From Gonatopus flavifemur (Eukaryota > Arthropoda > Insecta > Hymenoptera > Dryinidae), in assembly GCA_018340375.1 (NCBI GenBank), contig JAFFJZ010000003.1, positions 13,764,001-13,828,000 on the forward strand: DNA of 64,000 nucleotides, read 5' to 3'. The position numbers were made by a program, and so were the translations under genes. Shown here piece by piece: positions 27,141 to 39,383 of this stretch. The notes below the pieces were generated by a model. It was not told where the DNA came from. It was given only the letters and a program-made list of their open reading frames with translations, and ran no database searches. How positions within the stretch are numbered: position 1 is the first letter of the stretch; each line of letters begins with the position of its first letter.

Positions 27141-28185
27141 CTGTGCTAAATCCGGGATTTATAAGCCCAGTTCTAAAAGAATTTGCAATCCCATGAGTTC
27201 TTACTTTTGGATCTTCTCTACGATTGGCTAGATTTATAAAACCAAGCTGGAGAAGGTAGATCCTGTATGTATATGTGTCGGATACTTTCACGACATCATG
27301 TTTGAAACGCTTACGGACAGCTTTACAAAATGTCCTACCGGGTTTATGGGCTCTGGCTGAACCCTACCAACATGGAAGCTCGAGTCGAGCTCGGTACGAA
27401 GCATATTTTAGAATTCTTCTCAGACATCATAAGAAAGTCATCTCAAAGATCTTCAAAATCAACGCATTGTAGAACTCTCTGATATCTTTTCAAGAACATA
27501 ATACATGATTGAAATTTTGAGGGGGAAAATATTTAATAGGCAATTTTTGGACTGTTTCAAATTCCCAGTTGTTGTTCCCTATTCAAAAGAGATTTTTCAG
27601 TTCGGGTTCTGGTAGCAATTAATTATCCTCACGATTAAATTCTAATGAGGGCTGCGAAGAGAATAAAAGTGAGCTTTGAAGTAGCAAGATCTGCTCAAGG
27701 TCCCGCGTTTACTTGATCCGATCATGCCGGTCGGTCAATAAATTTTGTTTGAACTTGATTCCACTCCATTGTAGAGATTATATTTGATAATTAACAAACT
27801 TTGAATCATCAACTACTTCGCCATTTGTAAAAATTCAATTTCAATCGATCTTTTTTTTGTTTTTTCCGACAAACTTCAATCGATCAAATAATAAAATAAC
27901 GTTGGAAGAATGAATTTTTCATCATGAGTTCCCAAACTCATCGAATTATACCTCCCCTGTACGCATGCATGCGCACAACCCGAACAAAGCACATCAATTT
28001 CACCCTAGAAGATCTAGTGATATTTCGGAACGCGTCTCCAAGTGTTGTATACACGGCGTCTCTATGAAGCCATTAGTTGGTGGCTAACATAGCTTCTTGG
28101 TTCCTCATCCGACACGCACACTGCGCTCCATTGGCCGTTGTACGCATCGTCCTAACAAGAATCCTATAATATCACATCGATCATC

Positions 28186-30534
28186 ATGGCAGAGGAATAT
28201 CTTTACGGTAAATATCGTCACGAAGAATCCATTCGTTCAATTGATTCATTTATTTTTACGCACCCGCGAATACTATAAGTTTTGTGGGCAATTCGATACG
28301 AAGCGGTGTACGGGTCGCGAGACGCCGGCTGGGTTTTCGGCCATTGTGACGATCTCCCATTGTCTTCGCGAAAATATTTTTTCACCCTTCAAGCGATAAA
28401 TTCCACAAACGTTGAGTCGCGTATAATCTCGATTGATTCGTGATTTTTGTGTTGATCAGGAATCACCCTCGACAGTTCGACTTCCAGCGAAGTATGGGAT
28501 CCAGAGCACAAGAACGAAGACGCGGATGGTACAAACCAAAATTTCGGTGCCGATCAGAAGCTCATCATAAAAATGGTAAGTCAAGCACGTCATTTATTAC
28601 ATCGATACGGTATCGGTAAATGAATTTTATCCTTTGTGCGTCTCATTTTAACTTGATATATGCATACATATATGTATATATGTATATATTATATATCAAT
28701 CTGCCATAGAGACATCGGTAGGGTGAGACTTGTGAAAAAAAGCCCGCCTCCTTTTGTGTCATTGAAATTTTCAAAATCATTCAGGTTTCATGTTCTTTCG
28801 TGTCCCTCCCTCTAATTTGATTAATTGTTGCTCAAACACAGGCAATACCTCGATTTCAATTTGTTTTTCCCTTTTATAATAGATGACTCTGTCAACAATC
28901 GAATATCGTTCTTTTTTTTTTCTTTCCCTCTTAGAGTATCGATGTTATGTATTCGGCGTCATTTTTAAATATAGTATACGATATTTCTCAAACCCACAGT
29001 TTACGCGCGTGAATCTTCGACGGGGATATACGGAATATGCAAAATGTGTTAAATTTTCTATCTCATTGAACATATCAGAATTGTGTGCACAAATGTCTTT
29101 GCTTATTAATAATGGATGACAGATCATGTCCATTGACAATGATAATGATTGAAATGTTTCTTGTATTTAATTTTTGTTTGACATTATTTCAAATTATTTG
29201 TATCATCTTTTGATTTTTAATTCACCAAGAAATAAAACGGAGATCCCAGAATTTTATTCTATTTGTACTCGAATGATATATTTCATACTTTCCTAGGCAC
29301 TTTTGGGACCAGAAGCCAAACCAGGCGAACTTAACGTACTACAGGTAGAAGCCATGGGTCTGAAAGGTCCTATTAAGACGCCGATCGCTTTGTTGGAGAT
29401 GGGAAAGACTGCGCAAATCATCCTTGATCTTAGTTTTCCTGACCCACCTGTTACATTTACTTTGGTCAAAGGAAGCGGGCCTGTTCATATAGTTGGACAC
29501 AATCTTCTTGGTAAGTGTACAAATATACATAGATCTCAACTCTATCCCATTCGTTATAAACGTATTTTTTGTGCAAACAAATTCCTTTCCGCTTCATTTT
29601 TAATATACATTCCTTCTTTCTTATTTGCCAATGGAATTCGATAGTACTTCGGATTATGTGTATAAATTACATCAGCTACATAGATGTAATAGTTACGATC
29701 GATTCATGTGATTGAAATTATCTTAGGAACGCATATGGAAGAATTTGATGACATGGAAGATGAAATGGAAGAAGAGAATATCGACGATGAAGATGACGAA
29801 AAGGTATGAAAAAAGAATTTATTTTAATTTTTTCCAAGAGCATATATATCTTTGTATTCATGTTTTAATAAAATGCAATGATTCAATTGGATCCTGAAAA
29901 CCACATTTCAGAGATTTCATATTGCTTTTTTTTTTTCTTTCTTTTTCATAAATGGATGAATTCTTTTAGACCCTTGCTCTGTACAGTTTCTTCCGTTTTT
30001 GTCTCCTTTGTGACAAAGATGAAGTATATTACGGTCACTTCTTATTTCTATTTTGTCCATTCAAAAACCATGATATTTATGCTATATATTATTGAAAATA
30101 CTACGAACAACGGTACTTCTTTTATATTTGATTGTTTTTACAAGTTTTGAAAATTTGTGGATACATAAGAAGATTGATGAAATAATTCAATTTGAATGAC
30201 GATCGAATAATAAATTAATGCATTTTATTTTCTTAGTTATCAATAATTACGATCCGAGAATTCGTCATTCAAAAAAAAGAATGCATGATATTTTTCTCTA
30301 TTTTTCAAAGTTCTCTTTGACAATTATACTTGAAAAATAATGCAGAATACAATCAATTATCAAAAGCAGCATTTCTCTGTCCAAGTAAAGACTTAGTAGC
30401 AGTAAATTTTAGTATTTTAATTGTTTCCTAAGATTTTATATAAATGAAACTTTCAGGCACTGCAAAAGAAACGAAAGAATGCAGATGGTAAAATAAATGG
30501 TACGAAGCGTGCTAAGATGGAAGAAGCCAAATAA
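28186..30534 (+). CDS. Nlp: Nucleoplasmin-like histone chaperone, short-tail isoform
   Basis: Exons 28186-28207, 28460-28575, 29297-29510, 29727-29803 and 30457-30534 splice in phase (1, 0, 1, 0) to 169 codons (168 residues). Nucleoplasmins are pentameric nuclear chaperones for H2A/H2B that act in sperm and egg chromatin remodelling and at nucleoli. The start MAEEYLYGITLDSS matches the Drosophila Nlp start closely. The beta-barrel core follows, with KLIIKMALLGPEAKPGE and the family signature LVKGSGPVHIVGHNLLG (about residues 95-118). An acidic tract (EEFDDMEDEMEEEN, about 120-143) is encoded by its own exon, and this tail is short and basic (KKRK, KRAKMEEAK) as a nuclear signal. Intron donors are mostly GTAAGT-like. 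A second terminal exon (31016-31123) can replace the last one. Confidence 0.95.
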
Positions 30535-30674
30535 ACAAATAGGATAGTATTATTAAAAGAAAAAAACAAAACAAACAAAAAAAAAAGAAAAAAAGCATAA
30601 TTTTCTTTTTTGCCATTTTACAAATGTTAAGCCTAACTTTGATAGCAAAGAATTACTGAACCTTTGAATTACCG

Positions 30675-30680
30675 AATAAA
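30675..30680 (+). promoter_or_regulatory. Candidate proximal poly(A) signal of Nlp
   Basis: AATAAA about 140 bases after the short-isoform stop. A second AATAAA lies at 30791-30796. Both sit upstream of the alternative terminal exon. Confidence 0.45.
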
Positions 30681-31015
30681 GTAAACAGTTGTCAATGTAT
30701 ACTATTACTATTAATGCTATTACTATTACTATTACTACTACTTATGTCCACATTCTTATTTTCATATGTCGATAATCGTTTTTTTTGTACAATAAATTGT
30801 CCTCTGAAGAAACAGCATAGTCGCTTTTATTATTGACTCTTCACATTCCTTTGTTTCCATCTTAGCAAAAGCTTTTTTTACGATTTTTTGTCGCAAAGAA
30901 CCGTTTGTTGAAAGAAAGAGAGAGAAACAAAAAAGGATAAACAAGAAAGAAATAATGCTTTTGGTCTTTGAGAACAAGAAGTCTGATTTCCAATTTTTTT
31001 GTCGGGCACATACAG

Positions 31016-31123
31016 GATCCAGAGGATGAAGATGACGAAGAGGAAGAGCCCAAAAAGAAGAATGCCAAACTATCAACTGCTGCCAAGTACAAAAGTCAGG
31101 CTAATAAGAACAAGAAAAAATAA
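31016..31123 (+). CDS. Nlp: Alternative last exon of Nlp (acidic plus Lys-rich tail)
   Basis: After acceptor TACAG this exon reads in phase 0 from GAT to a TAA, 35 residues: DPEDEDDEEEEPKKKN, then a basic Ser/Ala segment ending NKNKKK. Spliced directly to the acidic exon ending at 29803, it gives a 178-residue isoform with a second acidic tract and a longer Lys-rich C-terminus. That composition is typical of a nucleoplasmin tail, which random intergenic DNA would rarely produce in the right phase. AATAAA signals at 30675 and 30791 lie between the two terminal exons, so isoform choice would depend on whether the upstream poly(A) sites are used or skipped. Transcript evidence is not available to me. 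Confidence 0.85.
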   Translation, partial: DPEDEDDEEEEPKKKNAKLSTAAKYKSQANKNKKK

Positions 31124-32130
31124 GCGTTAGCCTTAAAATACCACGAAAATTCAACAAACTTTTAGGTTAGGCCATTAAGAGTAAGTCCATCAATATCATC
31201 TCGCAATTTGTGCGAATCTAAGATTGTTTCATCAGGTTATCGGACGACAGCCGTTATCTTCCATACTAACTTCACAATCGACGACTGGGAATCGAATGTG
31301 TTGTGCACATCTTTGTATCCAGAAATACAATATTTCATATTTACACAACATTTTTTATTATTTTAGGGACAGTCATTAATAATTTGTATCAAGTCATTTA
31401 TCATTTTTAATTGCTTTGAAGACAGTAAACGTGTACGTACATACAATGTCCCCAGTTGTTGCTTGTAACGTTATTGGAAAACGAAACGGATGGATCTTCA
31501 GTGAGATTTATATTGGTAACATTTCTTATCCTCTCCAATACTGAAACTTTATTGATACACTTCCATTGTCAAAACAAAACAAAAAGGAAAGAATATGTCC
31601 TACGACGCAGTAGCCATACGACGATAATTTCAAGGTGGCGAAAACTCGCATTTGCATAAAAACGATTAAAACATAAGGAAAGCAGTGTTTTCGAGAAAGA
31701 ATTCAAATTGGAATGTATACAGTGTAGTTTTATTATGTTATAAAAATTGGAGCAAGGGTAGTAGTCACAGAAAAGCCCTGTATGCCGTGTGTGTTATTAA
31801 TGATTGTAAGGGAAAACAAACCATGTCATCGGAATTACAAAACATAGGAAAAACAATTCACGTGTCATCATCTCGAGTCTTGATATTCATTCCACTTGAA
31901 TTAAAGAAAAAAAAAAAAAAAAGTAATTGAAGTTCAGGTGTACTTTACAATAATATAAAATTGCTCTTACGTCAGCGTGTCAAGTTAACGTCAATTGTTG
32001 TTTGACAAAAGCGTGTGTATACCACCAAAGATTTTACGAGACTTTCAATCTTGACTCTCGCTTTTCCCCTTCTATCTTTTTCGTTTATTATTTATATTTT
32101 CGAAAAGACGCATAAAAAGATGAATAAGCA

Positions 32131-32152
32131 TTCCCCCCCCCCCCCACCCCCT
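32131..32152. repeat. Poly-C tract
   Basis: A homopolymer-like run of C with one A interruption, isolated in AT-rich DNA. Confidence 0.9.
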
Positions 32153-33202
32153 CTCTGACTCTTATCTAGATTTATTTTCTCTTTGACAAAATATGAATTC
32201 ATGTATAGATGATATATGAATTCATTGGACGATTAAAAAGTAATGTAAAAGACAAAAGTAGATTGACAGTCTTATAAGATCTCTATGATCACTAAGCATA
32301 TGTTGAGCGTGCGATTAAAAAAAATGTTTGCGCAATTAGTAATCGGTACACCTATTTTGTACATATACAATACAATAAAAAATTTCACATCTTTTAATCA
32401 GTATTCTGCTCGTGTAATTTTCAATCATACACCCGGATCTCACCCGGAAATTATATGGCGTTTTGGGAACCAGCTTCATCAATGATTGGTTGTAATCGAT
32501 GATGAATGTTGCTGCATTAGCGCAAGGCTATATAGTGTTGGTATTTGTTGAACATCAACTTTAAGTAATTCTACAGAAATAAAAACCCCGATAGTTATAC
32601 CTGGCTTTAGAATAATCTGATAATTTTTTATAAAGTCTCAATTCCTAAGAATTGTAACAGATGAAAAATGTTTTTCATGTGCAAATTGTGGAAATTGTAA
32701 GACATCGTATATCGAGAACCGTTCTATAGAGTTGATCTATAATTCATATATAATTTTTATATAAATAGTCCTTTCTATACAACTTCCACAAAATCATGTG
32801 AGAAAAGATTATTCTGAATACACTAGGCAAATTGCTTATTGCGTATGAGAGACAAATCTGAACTATCCTTGAGTATTTTTGAGCGAGGCGATCAACAAAA
32901 TTTAAGTCTCGTCATTCAAATTCTTATGAACTGAAAACAGCGTGAGTTTTGTGAGCAATAGGCTCTACATACACGATACCGATATTTTATATACAATGTT
33001 TATAAAGTTTTTATCGATATTTTATGAAATTCAATATAAACTGGACAAATTTTCTGTAAAAAGTATCGATATCCTGAAATATTGTGAACTTTTATCTCTG
33101 CGACATTGGAGTGCGGCCCACTAAACGTGGCAGAGTGTGCAGACAGTTGACGTTTCCAAGGAAACGAAAAATTACCATTAGAAGGGTGATGAGCAATGGT
33201 AG

Positions 33203-33324
33203 AGATGTGCGAATCTCAATGAATCGAATCTTTTGTAAAAAAAAAAATATGTCTAGTTTCTATCGAATTCCATAAAATTTTTATCGAAACTTGATGAGTA
33301 TTTTATATAAGAGATTCGCACCTC
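33203..33324. repeat. Short inverted-repeat element, AGGTGCGAATCTC end
   Basis: The left AGATGTGCGAATCTC is mirrored by GAGATTCGCACCTC. The core CGAATCTTTTGT-A(n)-GTTTCTATCG, then ATAAAATTTTTATCGA, recurs at 12966-13042, where the element is degraded. Confidence 0.75.
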
Positions 33325-33587
33325 AATAGGCAACGGTTGACAGTATCGATGTTTTTTAATTTCATTGAAGTTCGAATCACTCGTCAAAAGGAATTTATAA
33401 TGTGAAAATATTACAATATAGATACCTTGACTTTTTCTGGTTGATGTTTAACCAGCATTTATTACTAAGAAAAATTGAATTCCAAGCATTATCATGAATT
33501 TTATATTAAATTTTGTTTTGATAAAGATTCAAACTTCAATGACATTGTTCTCCATTGGATTTGTATTGGGGTTTTGTTCAGAGTTTG

Positions 33588-33712
33588 GGGCTTTAATTTG
33601 ATTCAATTTGACTTTATATACAATTTATATCAAGTTTTTATACAAATTTATAGAAACTCGATACAAAGTTTGTATGGAATCACATTGAACTAGATCGTAA
33701 CCCCTGTCCTAG
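33588..33712. repeat. Second copy of the 1051-1167 palindromic element
   Basis: TTTGGGGCTTTAATTTGATTC, TATATACAATTTATATCAAG, and a right arm ending GATCGTAACCCCTGTCC match the layout and words of the element at 1051, with several substitutions. Confidence 0.65.
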
Positions 33713-33944
33713 TTTTAATTGATATTCTGTAGAAATATCAAAATTTTTGTATGAGAAGCATTTATCGGCACGCGAAAGTGTTTCTCACAATGCGATGAAT
33801 CGCTCAACTTTCATCCTAGAACTGCTGTGAGTTGGAGGACAAATTGTGATCAATCAAGTTGATCTTGTATAAGCGCTGTAATGGTAAATAGTTGTTCGGA
33901 TATTATGAACCATTCTATAAATGTTGTTTATATTAAAATAATTT

Positions 33945-34030
33945 TTCTCCCCCTCCTAGTTTCCTCAAATGCGAATGAATAAACGATTCTCTTCGTATTT
34001 GAGAAGAAGAAAACTAGGAGGAGAGGTGTA
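33945..34030. repeat. Hairpin with CTCCTAGTTT arms
   Basis: TCTCCCCCTCCTAGTTT and AAACTAGGAGGAGAGG are complementary. Between them CAAATGCGAATGAA faces TTCGTATTTGAG, giving a near-complete stem. Confidence 0.65.
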
Positions 34031-34073
34031 GTAACTGAGGGAATTTTGTAGATCTTTGAGTTCCAGGATTTTC

Positions 34074-34172
34074 CTACCCAATATACTCAAAGATTATTGA
34101 GTAAAATCGAGGAAAGATTGCTTGTTGATTTTTTTTTCTCATTCAATTATTTTTGAGTATTTTGGGTAGAGA
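34074..34172. repeat. Hairpin with TACCCAATATACTCAAA arms
   Basis: TACCCAATATACTCAAAGAT is the imperfect complement of ATTTTTGAGTATTTTGGGTA. ACTCAA/TTGAGT words repeat inside. Confidence 0.65.
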
Positions 34173-35164
34173 GATCTCGTCACTCTTGCTTCTACGTAAT
34201 GTTCTTAAGAGAATACGAATTTACCGACCTAGCACGGGTTTTTAAATGACGAAAATCTGAAATTTTAAGAAATTATCATATTGAGACTTTATTTAAGTCG
34301 CTAAAGAATCATCCCTTAAGGAGTATAGACTAGCATTTTCACCAACTATTGTACTCGCTAATTATTCAAAAATGATCCAACATAATTGAATTCTCGGTTT
34401 GTACAAACCATTACGATTGATCAAATATCTGTACAGATAGAGTTTTCAACTATACTTTTTTATTGTCGAATAATTTGTCAAAAACGATGTTTTGCAAGCG
34501 TTACGGTGCCAATATTGCCTCAATATTAATTTTTCATGAAGTATTGCACTTCACTTATGAATTTCACGGTAACACAAGCGGGAGAAACTCATAATTATAT
34601 ATAAATTATATATAATTGAATATATTTTATATATAATTTTGAGAATTTTTTTCACTTTAGAAATGACGTTTTTTTTTTATGAGAAAACTTTTGATGGTGA
34701 CTCGCATCCCTCTCACTGACTTGAAAATCGAATTCTGTTTTTTTGATTACAAAATTTTCCCTCATTTTGTGGTGAAACAAATGGATGAACATCCACTTAG
34801 ATATCCTATTCCCAATAGTCACTTTTCCCGTAGGCCGAACAGTTTCACCGTGGGCACGAACGGGTATGGAGTATTCGAAGTTGTTGATAATTTTTATTTA
34901 CAAACAAATGCGATGGTTGGAAATTTTCAAAACCACCTATTCTTCTATGAAATTCTCCGTAGAACACGATTCCGGGGTTTTTATCCACGTGGATTGATAT
35001 TTTCAACAAATTGTTTAAATAATAATGGTAAAACTCGCAAAGGTAGACGTTGATTGAGTTATATGAAGCAAATTATACAAGATAAGGGTTGTCGTAGATA
35101 TGTAGAAATTTGGCGTTTCATCAAACCAGTCATAAGACTGATTACTTCATGATGATGTTGATCA

Positions 35165-35273
35165 TTTCGCTCTCTCAGCAATGCAGTTTAGCTGTGGTTG
35201 CAAATTTTTAGCTAGGTTAGCAAAAAAATTTGATATTCGCTCTACCATATCAGTGAATTTTTTTTCTCCGTAT
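35165..35273. repeat. Partial copy of the GCTG/CAGC core element
   Basis: GCAAATTTTTAGCTAGGT followed by AGCAAAAAA and a right end TTTTTTTTCTCCGTA closely match the right half of the element at 51658-52027. The left half is missing or diverged. Confidence 0.6.
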
Positions 35274-36003
35274 GGTGAAAATAGTAGGCAAAATTCAATA
35301 ACAATTCTTAGGTATCGTACGCTGGGGCCAAACACCGATAAATTAGTCAAAACTACAAAATACTTTTCAATTTAGGCAAATCTCGATACCCGGGGATGAG
35401 GGATTTAGTGGTTACTGATCATGAATATTCAAAAAAAAATAAACGACGGATTCAACATGATGGAATATTTCTTCAAAAATGTTTGCAATTCCAATAAAAC
35501 CGTATATCTGAAGATTGAGTCGCTGCTTAAAAATCCATAATCGAAATTTAAGAAAGAGAATAGAGTGAAGGATTCAATATGGGGGGAAAGTTGTCAGAAA
35601 ATACTCACAATTCAAGTGAAATTCAGTAAACCGGGGTGTTTTGAATCCCTGATTACAAATTTCAGAAGGTAAAATAGTAGGTTCAATGTGACGTTCATTA
35701 CTTACAAGTTTTGAAGAACTTCCAGCTGAAAATTGTGAAGAAATATTGGGTAATAAAATTAAATAATAATGGTTGAACTGGATTGATATTAGATTACTGT
35801 AGAAGATATAAGATAAGTGTATCATAGCCTGATCCTGCACGAATAACCGAGCCTTCGTGTATAAATTCAACATAATGAGCCTAAAATTGATCATTCATCA
35901 AATAATGCAAGTTTTGATGCATAAAAATTCAACAAATAATCAATATTTGGCTTATTAAACTGTATTTATATGTATATCAAGAGAAAGAGTTAGAAATTTT
36001 TAC

Positions 36004-36357
36004 AGAATAATCTTGAATACTTTATCCGTTGCTGTAAAGAGCCCGAATTTTGAAAACAAAAATTTTTCTCAGTTGGTACACGGAGTATGCGGCAAATTAC
36101 CACAACTCTTCTCTAAGTCAATATGCGGAGTAATAAGAAAATACAAAGGTAGGATACTGTGTCTAATGATCTTTAATATTAACTTTTATCTGTATAAAAG
36201 AGAATTTTGTTCGTAATTTGGAATTTGGGGTCTGCACAGGAACAGATATGAAGTATCAAAGATTACTCCCTGAAAATTTCAGACTGTTTCATAAATTCAC
36301 TCCGGAGAAATCTTGCGAACAAAATGTCGACTCGGATGGTACGCTGGTATCTCTTTA
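36004..36357. repeat. Diverged copy of the TTAA-type foldback at 38 kb
   Basis: Blocks such as GAATACTTTATCCGTTGCTG and GCCCGAATTTTGA near the left, and GGTACGCTGGTATCTCTTTAA at the right, correspond to the interior and right end of the element at 38091-38387. An ORF at 36013-36216 falls inside it and is probably incidental. Confidence 0.4.
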
Positions 36358-37078
36358 AGGGCATTCACCAGAGGCAAAGGAACTAGATCTTTCCCTCCAG
36401 TTTTGTCAACGATCAATGAATATGATCGATTTGATTTAGCAGGTACATCTTCTTGGAATATCAGAGAAAATGCAGAAACTCATTATTTTTCATCTCATTC
36501 GTTCGTTTCTAAGAAAAATGGAGATCCGAGTCGAAAAATTGTAATAACTTTTGATCCAGAGTTGAATCAGGTCAGGTTCAATGAGAATTTCGAAAGCAAG
36601 ATCAGGGCGAAAAATAAAATCCACCCTGACCCACTCCGTAACATGCAACGAATCACAGCTAAATCAAGTTTCACTTTTTGACTCGGGGAGAGAAATTTAA
36701 AATCTAGTATATTTTTGGGGAGACAGTGAATGTCCTTCAGGGCCACTCAATCGACATTCATTATTGAAGAGCGATTATTGGTCCGTACATGCGGATTAAT
36801 TGACATCAGTTGCTTGGTTTCACGTACGAAGAAAATGAATATTGATTAATAATCAATTAATTTTCCCCTTCAATGCCACCATTGTATTGTAAAATTCCTA
36901 TGGAACCAGTATCTGTGTTATCAATCTTCATGGAGATTAAATTACTGTGGTAGATCACTGTCCACGTGAAACCAGCCAGTTATATACGGAAATTACAACC
37001 CAACGAAGTCGACTCCTGTGTGGCCGTAACTCCTCGCAGAAGATCCGTTTGACTAGCTCATCACTGTTAAAATCACTA

Positions 37079-37443
37079 ACGGTCGCCAGGATGTCCCTTT
37101 TTTAAACTTATGAGGGAAAGGATTTTCCATAAAACCTCACTGATTGATTTTATACGAAGAATATTTATTCATTTACGTACAAAGGTGAGTTGGTCCGGGC
37201 TCGTATCATGAACTCGCTTGTCTATCAGACTGACAAGAACTGACTCTATGAGAACTTGCGCCCTATTTATATAAAACGGTTCTGCGCCGTGTGCCGAAAT
37301 ACTCTTTTGCGCACAATCGATTATCGATATCTCGTCTGACGATATAAGTCCTTATTTCAGAAAATCGATGTATCGATATCTGGTTCAACGGCTTTGGCGA
37401 TCCTCTGGTCTTCAGCACTATCGATATCTCGTACGATTACACA
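37079..37443 (-). mobile_element. LTR and primer-binding-site remnant
   Basis: Read on the minus strand, 37443-37092 begins TGTGTAATCG and ends GGGACA (TG...CA). It contains a TATA box in TTATATAAATAGGGCGC and an AATAAA about 120 bases later, the order expected of U3-R-U5. Three bases beyond the end comes TGGCGACCG (37088-37080), a common primer-binding-site start in insect BEL/Gypsy-type elements. No gag or pol sequence follows, so only a 5' fragment remains. Class assignment is inferred. Confidence 0.45.
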
Positions 37444-38090
37444 CGGACCGGATTGGAATTGACAAGAAAAATTACGGTATTTTCATCTAATTCTAGAAAA
37501 CTTCACAGTAATTTATAATGATATTCAGTACAATATTCACTAAATAGGAAATTTTCCTGAAAAACCATGAATTTTTTAATTTCATTACATGCGTTGATAT
37601 GGAGGACAGTGAAAAATATTGTATTTTACATGAAAAAGTAATGGATTATTATTTTCTCCGTGTACAAGATATGATGTGATCTGATCTGCTATCTACACCT
37701 CAAATAACAACAAGTAAGCACGTGTGTGTATTTGAATTAATATTGAAGAGGTTTTATCTGGTTTGGTCAGGATTTTACAACAAGGTAGTGACGTGTTGGA
37801 TATATTTTATGGAATTCAATATAAATTTGGCAAGTTTTTCTCCAAAAGTATCGATTACTGTCAAATATCATCGCTTATCACCAACATCAACCCATACAAC
37901 GCCAAATTCTTCAATAATGTACATATTGGAAGTGTATTTATTACGCGGATGAGTTTTCACTTTCCTTTGAACAGTTCTAACCGGTAAACATACGTGTGTC
38001 TGGTTTCAACCGGAATTGTATCAAAATTTATAGAGACCAAATATATGTTGTGTACAAAAATACAATACTGAAATGTTCGAACAGCGTCTT

Positions 38091-38387
38091 AAGGGGATAC
38101 CAGCGATCCCTGCAGATGCAACCCGCCATACAAGCGTATCGACTGAGTAAACATTTGCTCGGCAATCAATAATCTTCAATCCTTTATCTCCTGCTGTACA
38201 TCGCCCGAATTTTGACTTTCGAAAAAAAAGTTTGTGTTGCCGACTAAGAACAAAAATGAAGATTGATTCCTGAGAGAATTCATACTTCTTCGTGAATTCA
38301 ATTCAGAGGATTCTTGCCGAGAAGATGTTTACTCAGTCGGTAAGCTTGTATGGCGAGTTGCATCAGCGGGGATCGCTGGTACCCCTT
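38091..38387. mobile_element. Foldback element with TTAA/TTAT flanks
   Basis: The left arm GGGGATACCAGCGATCCC, then TGCAACCCGCCATACAAGC, is mirrored by the right arm GCTTGTATGGCGAGTTGCA, then GGGATCGCTGGTACCCC. The arms continue for about 75 bp (ACTGAGTAAACAT against ATGTTTACTCAGT). Outer flanks are TTAA and TTAT, recalling the piggyBac-like element at 9287. Confidence 0.75.
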
Positions 38388-39383
38388 ATTATCATTCAAT
38401 ATGATTTAGAACCAGCTGTCCTCGTTGCGACATATCGACTCCATGAATACTAATCGTTCCCATTGCACGCTTCGATATAAAATTCTATTTTATAAATATA
38501 CACTTGGAAACAGTTGAATCATTAATCGAAATGATTCTTCGACCAATTGTTTTTTTATTTCAACAAACTATGCATTTCCGAAGGATAGATAAACCAAGAG
38601 TTCATTGAATTTTAATGATGTATTGAACTCTTGCATGTATATTTATTTACGTCGCTTCGACGATAAACATATGACTGTACCCTACTATTCGATATAATAT
38701 TCGATGCTCGTTGGCTGATCGTTATTAACGATCCCTGGAAATCTAGATTTCGATAATAATAATTTGATAGCGATACGTGGATATATTTCGATCAGGGCCA
38801 CGGTCACGGTCTTAACACCGATGTAGAAGATTATATGGCTTGTTGCATGTTCTTATCATAATCGATGCATATCAAACGCTCTAATGTCAATGCCTGACCT
38901 CGATTGGCTTCAGCACTGATCTTCGGCCCATGTAGTTGAATGATTGTATTCCTATTGTTTTAATTACCTCCATACGATCGATTCTAATTTTATTGATTCA
39001 GTAATCACTCGACTTTGCATGACAATCGACGGAAATGGCGTATTTTCCATTTGTATATAGTACCATTTCTGCACTCTGCACCGTACGTGTACGTGTAGTT
39101 ATTGTGTTAGAGTAATGAGTATTTATTAGTACCGGTGAATCATTTTTCAAAAATCATCATCTTCAGCGTTTTTTCGCTAAATTTAGTTTTGAATCATTCA
39201 TTTGAGTTCTTGGGTCGCGCAATGCGAGTGTTCAACGAGAGCGACCGAGGATTTTTGAAATTCTTTATTTGGATCAGCGAGAGGTGATGTTTCACAGGGT
39301 GGATATTTTTTTATTAAATTTGTATCAGGACAAAATTTTCGACAAATTTTCTATATTCGATATAGAGATCGTCAAATAACGTT

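Larger units (their letters stand above)
24365..28185. other. Intergenic region between divergent SIL1 and Nlp
   Basis: It holds the SIL1 upstream region, an AAGAATTC/GAATTCTT-rich patch around 24900-25015, and two inverted-repeat elements (26043-26276 and 26365-27140, listed separately). About 27.9-28.19 kb is Nlp upstream DNA. No coding sequence could be supported. Confidence 0.5.

Noticed and set aside
34679..35053. 124-codon plus-strand frame
   Set aside because: No domain, no start context or splice partners, and it is flanked by repeat fragments. Treated as chance.
36313..36681. 122-codon plus-strand frame
   Set aside because: It starts within the diverged foldback copy and has no recognisable protein features.
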